Source: Ceratobasidium sp. AG-K
Lineage: Eukaryota > Basidiomycota > Agaricomycetes > Cantharellales > Ceratobasidiaceae
Length of the DNA stretch: 64,000 nucleotides
Direction: 5' to 3'
Assembly (NCBI GenBank): GCA_037039685.1
Contig: JAWNGF010000001.1
Coordinates: forward strand, 9,362,001 to 9,426,000
In this document: one piece after another, positions 46,101 through 58,297 of the stretch
Layout: each line of letters opens with the position of its first letter
How positions within the stretch are numbered: the first letter of the stretch is position 1
The notes under the pieces: model-generated
What the model saw: the letters and a program-made list of their open reading frames with translations, nothing else
Database searches by the model: none
Told to the model about the DNA's origin: nothing
Translations under genes and position numbers: made by a program

Positions 46101-48803
46101 TCATTGGCGGACATCCAGAAGAGATCACTATCCAACAAGAATACGCTCCTGAATCTGCAAATTTGACAAGTACCTGTATCCCAATACCGCAAATCTACAT
46201 CTTGGTAGTGAACGTGGTCCTCCATCACTCGAAATCCGATTTACTCGCGCCAATGTTGCAAGCATTAGCCGAAAAATTATCTTCAACAGATCTCTACGAC
46301 AGGCTTGCCGCGTTGGCAAGCAGTAGGAAAATTGTCCCATCATTGGTAGCGTGTCTGAGATCCGATGATCATAGTATGCATATGAAGGATTTTGCTTCGA
46401 CACAACTGCGTCTCTTCATGGAATTTATCCAAACAAACAAAATAGTATCTCGTACTGCATCAGGTACTTGAAATTTGGTTGGTTTCTCAAATAGCACAAG
46501 CTCACCCACTCGCCAGAACTTTTACTTGATAGCCTGGCTGGGTGCGATGACCTTTGGAGCTTGTCAGAGCAGCTTACACCGCTACGGGAATCGTTTTCGA
46601 AGTTGCGCAAGCATAGGATCGAATTATCGACAGTAACTTATCGAATCTGAATCTACAAGAAAACATGTCGACGAGCGCAACGTTCGCTGAGACGTCTTCA
46701 CGGGTTTTGCACCAGCCGCACAATCCCTTAGATGGGACGCTTCCCCCTCGGGTCTACGTTTTCGTGCTAGAAAGTGCGTGCCTATTCCCCTTTACGCGTA
46801 TTCAGTCAGCAATCAAAGATATATGCTCCGATTGCCACCCAAAGGAGCCTTCTAGCGACCTAGTAGACATAATCGACAAACGTGGAATGGTTTCTCGGCT
46901 ATCAGACGCGCTCAAGGTCGCTGATAACTTTCTCAAAGCCTTCGCAGCAGTACAACTTCAATTATTCATGAAATTAGGCCTACGTAATTCATCAGATCCT
47001 ATGGGTACTTCCAGCCGCCTATTGAATTGTTTGTTTCAATGTAACGAGCTTTGGGATTCGGCACAAAAGCTAGCATTCTTGGGTGACGGTGGAACCCCTA
47101 CTAGCCCTCACGGATACATGTTGTCATTGGTTTCGCGTCGTCTCCCCAAGTCAAAATGCCAAACGACTCTATTTTCGAACGAAGAGTTGGTCAAAGGCTA
47201 TCTACAGGCTCTGCATCGCGTTTACGACAAGGTGTCTGAGCGTCCTGCTCCACACGTCTATGTTTTCGTCTTGGAAAGCATTTGCAGATTTTCATCCAAC
47301 GCGATGTGCTCTTTAGGCATGGATGTGTTCAAAAAACTCCCTCCGCTAGAGCTCTCAAACCATCTAGGAGATTTAATCGACAACCGAGGGCTTATTCCAC
47401 TATTATCAAAAGTAGCGCACCCCGACTATCCCCTTGCGGAAGACTTTGCTATTAAGCAGCTACTTTGGTTCATCGAGCGTTCAATCATTCAGGTGCACAA
47501 CAAGCTCACGGATGGCGCTGAGCATATATTAACTAGCCTTTATGACTGTCATGAACTTTGGAGCCTATCAAACAGAGATGCGGATATGAGCAAGGCTTTG
47601 TCGGATTTACGTACCGTCATGCTGGATCTCATTTCAAGTAATCTATGTGATCGTGAAGAGTGGCGTGTGGCATCCACAGACATCCATTGCGCTAAAGCGT
47701 ATTTACAAGCATTGTATCGCCTATCCACCCAACCCACCCGATTGACCAAACCTCCTGCGCCATGGATTTATGTTTTCGCATTGGGCAGCAGCTGTGGAAC
47801 CCTTTCGGACAACTCCGATGTGAAATCTCTTGGGACGGATTTGTTGCTAAAACTAGTCTCACCCAACATCACCTATGATCTGGTAGTCTTGGTCGATAAA
47901 CACAGTATTATTTCGCTACTAGTGAAAGCACTCGATTCTCCTGTCGTCTCACTCCAGGATATTGCCATACAACTTCTTTGTCGATACATTAGCTTTGTGA
48001 TGAAGCCCTTATACGATGGACAACCGAATCGGACCAAATGGCAGAAGCACGAGGAAGAGGTGACAACCCCGACTGACTCCGACCCAGATCACCTTCGTGA
48101 TATCCCCAATATCCTTCTACGTAGCTTGATTCGATGCAACGGTATTTGGCAAATTTCGGACGAACCAAAACTCGCGCCATTGAGAGCCACCCTCGAGGCA
48201 CTCCGTCATTATCTACTAGTCCAAATCGCCGGGCTACTATCAAACCCAGAGGAACAGGAGCAGTTGTTCGTCAACGAAAAGCCAGTGAAGCAAACCCTAC
48301 AAATTCTGAAGCGCCTATATGGCAAGCGGATGGAAGTACCCGCACAGCTCTATGTCTTCGTAATCGAGAGCATTTGTCGCGAACCATCAAAGAACGTGAA
48401 ATCTTTAGGCTTAGAGTTGCTTGATAACTTCCTACTTCCTGTCCTTTCAATGGAACTTGCTGCTTCTATTTCCCGAAGGAAAATTGCTTCGCTATTCGCA
48501 AAAGCACTTGATTCGCAGGACGAGGACCTTCACCTCTTTGTTCGAGTGCAGTCGTACCTCCTCGTCAACCTGATTTTGCCAACACAACCTGTAGAAAGTC
48601 GTTGGCTGCGTCATGCTTCCGATCTTTTGCTCTCTGCTTTATCCGAGGGTGAGGGAGCTGTTGACCTGGAGGTACTGAAGCGAAAGTTGGCGGATGACAT
48701 TGCCGAGACGAAAAACTCGAGCCGCCGCGACTCGTTATTTTCTCTAAACCTCAAACCGTATTCGGATCGTGTTCTCCGGAATGTAAAGCCTCCTGAAGCC
48801 TAA
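43120..48803 (+). CDS. DUF6535 membrane protein with about six C-terminal helical modules (large paralogue)
   Basis: Exons are 43120-43179, 43242-43364, 43423-43547, 43600-43619, 43684-43688 (5 nt), 43751-43779, 43836-44236, 44288-44891, then 44950 onward. The N-terminus is disordered (MAEKTGRDPPIS). GELEPEARVWKTYMSEAD opens the DUF6535 domain. Membrane segments are ILLFAALFSAIATA, VNTLWFLSLSLSVAVSLFAM and FLFAIGLCVYLWDIH plus ASIVYLASTILPL. From about 45,720 a module with a P-x-x-YVFVLESIC core recurs about six times, each followed by a DLVDK..ISLLSKALDS-like helix pair, resembling ARM/HEAT repeats. After 46471 a gtactt intron leads to ELLLDSLAGCDDLWSLSEQL. Near 46635-46645 the frame must shift by one base to enter the last long frame (46665-48803). 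This is a possible mutation, sequencing error or undetected intron. Confidence 0.85.
43684..43688 (+). other. 5-nt microexon of the large DUF6535 gene
   Basis: TATTT, flanked by ...ttgcag and gtacgt, links a phase-1 end to phase 0 and completes DIILLF|AALFSA. Its position and length equal those of the microexon at 7425-7429 in the paralogue. Confidence 0.75.
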
Positions 48804-49419
48804 GTGAGTACGTTCAAGGTTTTCCCCGGAAATTTTGCTCACTACGAATGCAGGTTCTAGATCCTCGTTGGTGTTTTTGCCTAATTCTGTCTCTGTCTTG
48901 TAGAATTCTGTTATGTAAAGTCGCAAATGTGCAGTGATGTTTTGACTTCTAATACTGCCTTGGGGTGGGTTCCAGGTACCAGGGGACGGCTCATAGGGCA
49001 TGGCATTGTGCTCAAGGCCGGCGGGAGGCATTCATTGGGGTAGAGTTGCGCTTCCACAGAGCATCAAGCTACCGTAATTATTGGCCAAGTAAGGGTTTCT
49101 GAAAGTAACGCCCGTGATTACCAACGGGATCCTTCGTGAGGCAAGCATATACGCACTCCAAGACCTTGGCCGACAAGCGCCCAGGATGATTACATAAACC
49201 AATGGTCAAGCGCGAAGTCCATGGGGTTTCCAACTCCATAGCCTTATTGGTTGTAATTGTTTGTAAATTCAATGCCAGATCATCGGGGCGGGGTACATGC
49301 AGGCATTAACTGCGTACGGGCCAGCGTTTGAACACGAGCAAGGTGTATTGTAGATAGGTTAGGCACAGCCTGGGTACCATGCTGTGACTATTTCATGATC
49401 GAAAGCATAGCTCCCAGCC
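48804..49419. other. Intergenic, convergent 3' ends
   Basis: Between the stops of the DUF6535 gene (plus) and the DUF4870 gene (minus). A short minus frame (49078-49272) is present but unrecognised. Confidence 0.45.
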
Positions 49420-50224
49420 CTACTCCTCGCCCAACCATCGCTCTGCCATTATCCCTATGTAGGGGAGCTGGTATCGTACGAGGCCAGCACCGTTCGCGTC
49501 CCGGAACGCTCTAAACCTGGACCGGGTGATCATGTCAGCCTAAAACGAACATCATGGCACCGTGGGATACTTACGCCATGTATAACGCCGCAATCACAAT
49601 GCTCATCGTTGACAAAAACTGTAAGAAGTTCGGAAACCGAAGGAGCCCCAGTAACCCTCGCAGCAAGAGTAATGGCGTGGAAAGTAGCGCAGATTGATAT
49701 GCTATATTTGGAATTAGACCCAGAAGTGGGCAATTGATCGCAGCCAGACGTACCATGGAATCGAACAAAGTCGTTGCTCGTCTCGAGTATGAGGAGTATC
49801 AAAGCTATAGCACTCACACGTTAGCAAGTGCTTTGTCAACGGCGAATAATCGGCCCACCTGTGATCGGCCCGCCTAAATACGCAACTGGGGCTTCAAGGT
49901 CTACCCTCCACCCAAACCTCGTCTCCCACTCGTTTACACCCATCTGGTCTTCTACGGCCCCTGCACCTCCTCCTATCGAGTTTCCAAACGTCGGTACAGC
50001 GCCAGCCTGGGATTTGTTAGTCAACGATCCACCGCAGCACACTTGAATAAACGTACCTGGTACGACGAAACAGACGAGGGACCCGCTACCGATTGGACAA
50101 AGTTGGAAGATTGGTGTGCGGGGAACCATGGTCGTTTGGCTTTCGATTGCGAGGCAGGTTCCGGTGGGGCATCTGGGGGAGGTGTATACGCAGCAAAGGA
50201 CGCAAAGTCTTGTCGTGTCGACAT
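49420..50224 (-). CDS. DUF4870/UPF0132-type small membrane protein
   Basis: Function unknown; conserved across fungi. The start at 50224 gives MSTRQDFASFAAYTPPPDAP, a Pro/Ser-rich cytosolic N-terminus. Four introns keep phase. The second exon ends ETRFGWRVDLEAPVAYLGGP. Then follow ALILLILETSNDFVRFHAYQ and SALLSTPLLLLRGLLGLLRF, with STMSIVIAALYMA, giving about three membrane helices. The last exon reads AFRAFRDANGAG and VRYQLPYIGIMAERWLGEE, the typical family end, with a stop at 49420-49422. It is divergent from RPS24 with 259 bp between the start codons. Confidence 0.88.
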
Positions 50225-50483
50225 CTTATGTCAGCTCCAGCTACAAGCGTGTACAAACGTCTCTATGAGCGTTGGACAAGTCTAGTGAATGACAGCAAGT
50301 GAATGATGTCGGAGATCAGTTCCATTAGGCCAAACGGTGGTGACGTAACATTGTGGCAACAGGGTCTTGTGCTGATGTTTGGCCCCCCCGGATCGCTCGG
50401 AAGCAATTGGATCTCCCGGCGGACAGACCTTTCGCATATCGAAACGGCGAGCTCGTAACAAAAAGGCAGCAAGACCAGCCCAT

Positions 50484-51227
50484 CATGGTGAGCAGACGTG
50501 CTGACTGGGACAAGTTCGAATTGGGATGGGGTTAGGGAACGGAATGGCAGATTAGGACGGTTGGGTTGGGTGGATAGACCTTGGATGGATGGACTATAAC
50601 TTTGGGATTGGACCGGGGTTATTCGTATGTGGGCATTACCGATAGATAGCTAACTATTATCTGCAGTCTGACGCACCCGTTACCCTCCGCACTCGTAAAT
50701 TCATCACCAACCGCCTTCTCCAGAGGCGCCAGTTTGTCCTGGACGTCCTCCACCCCAATAGGCCCAACGTCTCCAAGGCGGAGCTCTCGGAGAAGCTTGC
50801 GGTACGTCTATTGCCCTCTTAATTGTCTGCAATTTTGCTCATTTATCCGCTAGGGAATCTACAAAACTGACAAGGGCCGAGTCGTCACCTTTGGCTTCAA
50901 GACCGTATTTGGTGGAGGACGCAGCACCGGGTTCGGATTGATCTATGATTCCGAAGAGGCGCAGAGGAAGTTTGAGCCTAGGTACAGGCTAGTGCGGGTA
51001 CGTCCCGGTCGTCCATCGTCTACAATGTCGCTAAATGCCGATTACGTAGTCTGGTCTCGAGACCAAGATTGAAAAAGCTTCGCGCAAGTTGAGAAAGGAG
51101 CGCAAGAACCGAGCGAAGAAGGTGCGTCCCACCATAATACTCTCTAGTACATTGCTAATATTATCCTCGTTAGTTCCGTGGCACCAAGAAGGTCAAGGCC
51201 TCGGAGCCCGCCAAGAAGGGCAAATAA
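50484..51227 (+). CDS. RPS24: 40S ribosomal protein eS24
   Basis: A structural protein of the small ribosomal subunit. Exons are 50484-50486, 50667-50801, 50854-50997, 51050-51121 and 51174-51227, giving exactly 136 codons (135 aa), the family length. The first exon is the ATG alone, followed directly by gtgagc. Then [77 protein letters not shown] and the Lys-rich tail ending AKKGK. Introns in the 5' end of ribosomal protein genes are common in basidiomycetes. Confidence 0.97.
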
Positions 51228-51471
51228 ACCACTCGCCGCTATCTTTATGGGTCGTCCCGGGCTTGGTTTCCGGTCCTCTTCCAGAGGATGTTGTATTCAT
51301 CCGTGTTGCTATCCTCCATGCACTTTCATTATCATGACTTGTTTTTGTGTATGCACTCCCGTACTGCCAGTGAAGAAAACCTTGCCAAACGACCCGGTGG
51401 GTATAGTTGCGATGGATACATATAATGCCACGGTACATGCAGTCCTAGGGAAACATTCATTGAGCGTATAA
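51228..51471. other. Convergent 3' region of RPS24 and ARP1
   Basis: 244 bp with no coding feature; 3' UTRs of both neighbours. Confidence 0.5.
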
Positions 51472-53005
<1,534 letters not shown>

Positions 53006-53064
53006 TCCGCTCTATATGTCTAATCGGGGTACGCGTCGTGGTCGCTAGCGTTTGTATATGAGAT

Positions 53065-53070
53065 CACGTG
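53065..53070. promoter_or_regulatory. CACGTG box in the ARP1 / membrane-protein divergent promoter
   Basis: Context agaTCACGTGAtta, a perfect 8-bp palindrome. It is 60 bp from the ARP1 start and 50 bp from the start at 53120, so it could serve both genes. Confidence 0.55.
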
Positions 53071-53119
53071 ATTATGTGTCAGTTGGGCGCTCTTGGCTTT
53101 CTTTCGACGACGATCTGTT

Positions 53120-53925
53120 ATGGCTGGCCGATCATTATGGGCATTATGGATGGCTCTAGTTTTGTTGTTCGTCAATGGGGTTAGCTGCGCTATGTAATTT
53201 CTCTATTTGCTAGAATAACTAATCTTGTAACGTATTTCCCAGGCCAACGCAGATCTCATTGGGGGTAGCAAGGACATCATGAACTTTTGTAAATGTGGGT
53301 TGGACGAGTTCACCCGTGTGCTGGCGACATCTCATTACATCTACTGCGGATGCGACATCGTCATCTAGGTATCTGCTTCTCCAACTATACTATCCTTCCC
53401 ATCTATCACCCCACGACCGACAAACCTTGTTTATCCTGTACCAAGCAATGGTGCCTCGACCAAAAACTCGACATTTGTGTTGGTGCAAAACCAGGAGACT
53501 CGAACCCGGATACCGCAACTGGGAAAGAGGGCGATGTCGAAGCCAGGTGTTTCCGTGAGTTGGCGCTCGGTTTCTCACATTCCGGGGTCTGACGTGGATA
53601 TGGGATCCCTACAATAGAACGAGATTCCCCTCGGGATCAGTTGGTTGTGACTCTGTTTCTATTAATAGTGTTCGGATTGCTACTTGGTGCGGCCGTCAAG
53701 GGCAGAATGGAAAAGGCAGGGTTTGATTCACGGACGTTGTGGAGTCAGAGGAGAAACTGGTATGAGGTGCGTGTTTTGGGAAATTTCTAAACCACAACTC
53801 ACGCCGAGTCGTTACAGGCGTTTGTTCCCTCTCGAATGCCCGATGCGCTCCCTCTTGGGTCTAGCGGGCGAAGAAGAGAGCAGTATGAGCAAGTGTCCCA
53901 CACTCCGCCTGCGGAGCGTGTTTGA
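53120..53925 (+). CDS. Cysteine-rich type I membrane protein, conserved fungal, unknown function
   Basis: Five exons keep phase (53120-53179, 53243-53294, 53369-53554, 53618-53766, 53818-53925; 184 aa). The signal peptide is MAGRSLWALWMALVLLFVNG. The lumenal part has many cysteines: MNFCKCICFSNYTI, DKPCLSCTKQWCLDQKLDIC and GDVEARCF. Then comes QRDSPRDQL and a single membrane helix (VVTLFLLIVFGLLLGAAV). The short cytosolic tail is basic and ends SHTPPAERV. I recall similar uncharacterised fungal proteins with the same Cys pattern and tail, but no assigned role. Confidence 0.75.
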
Positions 53926-54099
53926 GTATGTACGGCTTGTTTCCATTCGTCTTGTTTTACGCAACTTGGCCGTTGAGAGGGTGGGAATAACACAATTTAC
54001 TCGCCCAAATGCCATAAACTCATTACAGAAAGCATATGAACAAGGCGCACATGAACTGTTAGTTCGATCTCAGGCTAGCCCTTGGCTGTGGCGCTCAAC

Positions 54100-55810
54100 C
54101 CGTACATTGATGATTCCAGCTTGCAGGGTGCGAGCCTAGCAATCTATAAAGCATCAGTGCCATCTTGCTGATGGTATCCCGTACATACCAGTCTCGGGGT
54201 GACGCTAACCCTGCCTGCGCCGACAACATGATCCGCAGCGGATCAAGAAACCCGCCGCCCTCAAGGACTACCGCTCCATAATCAACCAGAGTATCGAGCG
54301 AGACAAGGCACTTGTTTGATGTGCGCTCAATAAATCCCTTGTATGTGGTCATGCGGAAACCAAAGCCCGACAGGTACTTGGAAGAGCTATTGGACGCGCC
54401 CAACAGCGGTGGGTGGCGAGAACGGGTCGAAAGTTGAGTATCCAGTGAGGTCGACCAAAAAAAATATGGCGGCTTCTCCCCATTCTCCCCAGGCCGATTT
54501 CGTACCCGACTTCAGCCTGGGCTGCTCTAAGCATAAAATATCATTCCTTGAACCAACGAAATACAGAAACACAGGTCATCCCCGCCGCCAAAGCTAATGA
54601 GCTTTAGCATTGGTCCGAGCGTCGTGGCTGGCGCGGATTTATATTCAGCAAACTGAGCACAAAAATGACCTCTCCCCGCACAATGCAAGGCCGAAGGCAA
54701 CCCACAAGAGGCAACCTCATAGGCAGAGTGCAGCCTTGGGAACCCACTTAGTAGGAAGAGTTGAACTAACTTCCGGGGTAGCGCAAATGCGCGCCAGTTC
54801 GACAACACTCTGGGACCCGAGGCCCGAGCTGAAATGGCTGAAATGACGAGTAACGGCTCCGCGTAAGTCGTCCCAAATAATAGTAAATAATCCCCACCAA
54901 GGAGTGGAATTCGCAGCAAACGTAGCCATGGGCTGTCCTTTGGGGGTATCGCAAAGCATCCAGCTTCAGATCCAAATTTCGGAGGACTCGAGGTATCCGG
55001 GACTTTGCGTGAATACAATTGAAAGCGAGCATCCAGAATTTTGGCAAGAAATTGAAGCGAGCGAGGGCGCGCCTGTAGTAAATCGGGGGGTTGCCCCTAT
55101 CTCGATAGTCCAAGTGACGTTGCGTGCGCGGATGAGGGAGCCCGGTGATGGTTGGGCGGAGATGAGCCTAAACGTAACCGGAGTTAGGCGAGTCGACAAC
55201 AAGGATTATGCCCACTTGGCCAGGTCGCTGGAATGACAGATACTCAATATTGTGATTATCGGTGTTGCCGTTTTGTAGGACTGCGGCTAAATTATGCACC
55301 ATATACAGGTTAAAATAGTGGTAATTGAAGTCGAAGTGTTGAGGGAGGTTGTCGTTGGCGTATCCAGGCAAATAGACTCGAACGTGACCTGGCTGCGTTG
55401 CGGAACGGACTGCAAATACGCCCTGGCAGAAGTCTTACCATACAAATACCACGCCCTGCCCTCTACGCTCACAATGTTCTTGACCGCAAGGTTCATTCCA
55501 AGACGAAACCAAGCTTGATACATGTTGTTTACCGGTAGGGAATTTTGAAAGCAACGCAGGGCTACTTACCTTCCTGACGGCGTCTGAACTCCTCCAATAT
55601 CGTCAAAAAGGCTATGTTTTCATCGATATAGTTAGGAGTGACCTCAAAAGCGTTTTCTAATAACTCCACGCGAAGCTGTGGGTTACTGGATTCCTTGAGG
55701 ATACGGAAATACTGTCCACACGCCTAACGTAACATTGATTGAAATGAACCTCAACGTACCGATAAAGTACTCACTGTAGGCAACCGAATAATAGAATTAT
55801 ACACACCCAT
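54100..55810 (-). CDS. Hypothetical gene, multi-exon, model incomplete
   Basis: The 5' part is convincing: ATG 55810 (MGVYNSIIRLPT), an intron, then CGQYFRILKESSNPQLRVEL, FEVTPNYIDENIAFLTILEE and FRRRQE, an intron, then AWFRLGMNLAVKNIVSVEGR. It probably continues through 55371-55168 (YANDNLPQHFDFNYHYFNLY). Below 55,100 several frames compete and I cannot choose the exons. The segment around 54,400-54,100 (SKYLSGFGFRMTTYKGFIER) may be the 3' end. I do not recognise the family and see no catalytic motif. The first 100 residues look helical. Confidence 0.4.
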
Positions 55811-55859
55811 AAGGTATATGGATAACCAGCTCAATATAAAAGCAGTTAAGCGACGTCCG

Positions 55860-56235
55860 ACTGAGTTTGCTCGTCGTTGACAGATGAGCGTGGCCAAATG
55901 TTGTCACGTGCATATCATTTCAGGCTCGACAGACACCTGGTATATCCAATCGCAGAACCGAAAGATATATCAATTCCCTCTACATGCTGAGGAGCCTTTG
56001 GGTTTCGATTAGACTAGCACACCTTCAAGATGTGGTGCAGCGAGAGGGAATCCATTGATGTAATGAAATAATGCCGCACTCGTGAAACTATACTGTAGTC
56101 GCCCGGGAAGTTGGACGACCGCTCTTCCAGCTCGAAACCTGTCATTGAATGCCGGGGAAATGAGCATGAGGTATTTGGATGTGGCGATTCAATATATTGG
56201 CTTATTTTCTAGCCAAATTATAGTAAGATCTCGAG
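55860..56235. other. Intergenic with a CACGTG box
   Basis: CACGTG at 55905-55910 lies 95 bp upstream of the tentative start at 55810. Nothing else recognised. Confidence 0.4.
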
Positions 56236-57507
56236 TACAGTTAGTTACATTACTATAGCAGAAATCACGTGTGAAGAGGATTTGGCTTGGATCCAAGTAA
56301 ATCGACATACAGAAAATGTGCGTTAAATACAATAAGATAGAGCAATGTCAGGGCTACATACCATATAAACTGGCGTGTCTGTAGCACCAAAAATGACTGA
56401 GTTGAAAAATTATTAAATGCGAGGCTGTGTTCATACCGTTTTGTAACACACGTGAGGCTCACACAGCGATATTACTGCATTTTGGGATGCTTGATCACCG
56501 TCAATTGGCTTGATATTGCCTATACACATGTATAAGTAACAGGAAATTTTGCTGCGCTGAGAATCGCCTCGCTCCAGCACCATCAATGGGTTGTTAAGAG
56601 GCAAACTTATGGGAGTAAAACGACCCTGTCGCCTTACTCCAGCAAATCTTAGTCACCCCAAGCATTTGAACGGATAATCAAAAAACTGGGCAGCAGTAAT
56701 GAGATAAGATCTATGGCTAATTCCTGAATGAGGGCGTCCTCGTTCTAATGAGCTCGTAGAGAAACAATTTAGGTTTGCCAAGGTAGGGTGCCAAGGTTGT
56801 TTTCCCTTTGTAAATTTGCCTCTTCATGGCCCATCAACGGCTTTGGAGGGACGCAATTCTCAGTCCTACAGCAGCTCTTGTTATTTATGTATGTCTATGG
56901 TTATTATTGAGCGAGAAAACGACGTTTAAGTGCCCCAAAATGCAATAATACTGCTGCCTGGGCCGCATGTATGCGCAAACAAAATGTGTTTCCAATGGGA
57001 AAACAAATGTAAAGTACACAAAAAAACCCTTCTGATCGATTTAATGAACTATTCTACCCAATGAAAACGCCAATTCACGTCCAAGGCCTCTCAAAAATGT
57101 ATGGCACCCATTGAGCCTTGAGCCCCCTGCTCTACGCCTTGTTTCACATCTATTTAGCAACCTGGGATCTCTTATCATCTGAGAAAGCTACCCTGAGATA
57201 TTGATACACCAGTTGTAGTATAATACTCTTACCACAGGTAGTATACTGCCTGAGTTGATGAGTACCAACGGGGGGGTGCTCAAGCTCAAGTGTGTGTTAC
57301 AAAACAGTATGGGCACAGCCTCGCATTTAGTAATTTTTCAACTCAGTTATTTTTGGTGCTACAGACACGCCAGTTTATATGGTATGTAGCCCTGACATTG
57401 CTCTATCTTATTGTATTTAACGCACATTTTCTGTATGTCGATTTACTTGGATCCAAGCCAAATCCTCTTCACACGTGATTTCTGCTATAGTAATGTAACT
57501 AACTGTA
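56236..57507. repeat. 1.27-kb foldback (long inverted repeat)
   Basis: The sequence starting tacagttagttacattac at 56236 reappears inverted, ending at 57507. The outer arms of about 215 bp are nearly identical. They encode the same 60-codon open frame on opposite strands (minus 56265-56462, plus 57290-57478), an artefact of the repeat. The inverted homology continues inward: gatattactgcattttggg (56467-56486) pairs with ccccaaaatgcaataatact near 56932. Sequence ending gaggcaaact near 56610 pairs with aaatttgcctcttc near 56815. The right arm holds extra sequence (about 56,990-57,280). No transposase and no clear target duplication. It is likely a foldback-type transposon or a hairpin-RNA locus. 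Confidence 0.8.
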
Positions 57508-57509
57508 TT

Positions 57510-58297
57510 AACAAAGACTAAACCATGCTCTGGTCATCCTACACCCCTACCTCTTCCTTCCTTGGAGATCTTGTAACCTCGAAAACATCAACCCACTCCT
57601 AATTGTCTGCAAATACTAAATTCCTGGTTTGAGATACATTTTTGTTTTTTCAGCTGTTGCCCCCAACCCCGCCACTACGCTCCGGCACCCTTGCCCACGG
57701 TTTTTGGCCTCCCATCACTTAGGTATTCTTGGTTACAGAATATTGTAAGATTCCGACGAGTATATGCACAATTTTCTGTCAGATATTAACCCTTTGTTGC
57801 CTCTGTAAATCTACTTGACGGATGGCTCTGCAACATCCCAGCCCCCAATACGATTACTCCAACAATGGCCGTCTCACAAAGTTCCAACTCCCAGGTAGTG
57901 TTCATTCATGCATTCTCAAACTCTATTAGCAGTATAGGACGGCGCCTCAAGTCGGGACCATTGTAAAGTCAGGTGTCCGACTTCCTGGAGTATCATGTGC
58001 AAATTGGCCTTTTACCGTTTCGCATATATCCTCGTGTATACCTCCCCAGTTAATGCCATATTCAGGTTTACTGTAGATTGATTCAGTAGCTACATCTTGA
58101 GTACAAATAGTAAAAATATTAGCTCTCAGGCTTTTTAGCTACCCGCTTTGTACTCCAAATCCGACCGACTTCTCAGGGCCCTACGGTACATGCCTCAATA
58201 CCGCAATCCTTGCCTTCATCCCGAAGCATCTGGTTTTAACATACACGCGTGAACGCAGCACCCCACTATGAAATCAAACTTAACTCCCTACAAAGGG
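57510..58297. other. Intergenic, nothing recognised
   Basis: About 790 bp, C/T-rich on the plus strand in places, with no motif-bearing frame on either strand. Confidence 0.45.

Noticed and set aside
48804..49272. Minus-strand frame at 49078-49272 as a small gene
   Set aside because: No motif, no splice partner, and it lies in the convergent 3' region of two well-modelled genes.
54527..55018. 163-codon minus frame
   Set aside because: It lacks recognisable content and competes with two other open frames. I could not decide which is exonic, so only an uncertain gene span is given.
56265..57478. Two near-identical 60-codon hydrophobic proteins on opposite strands
   Set aside because: They are the same sequence in the two arms of the foldback. 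Openness in both arms follows from the repeat, and no start or splice context supports a gene.
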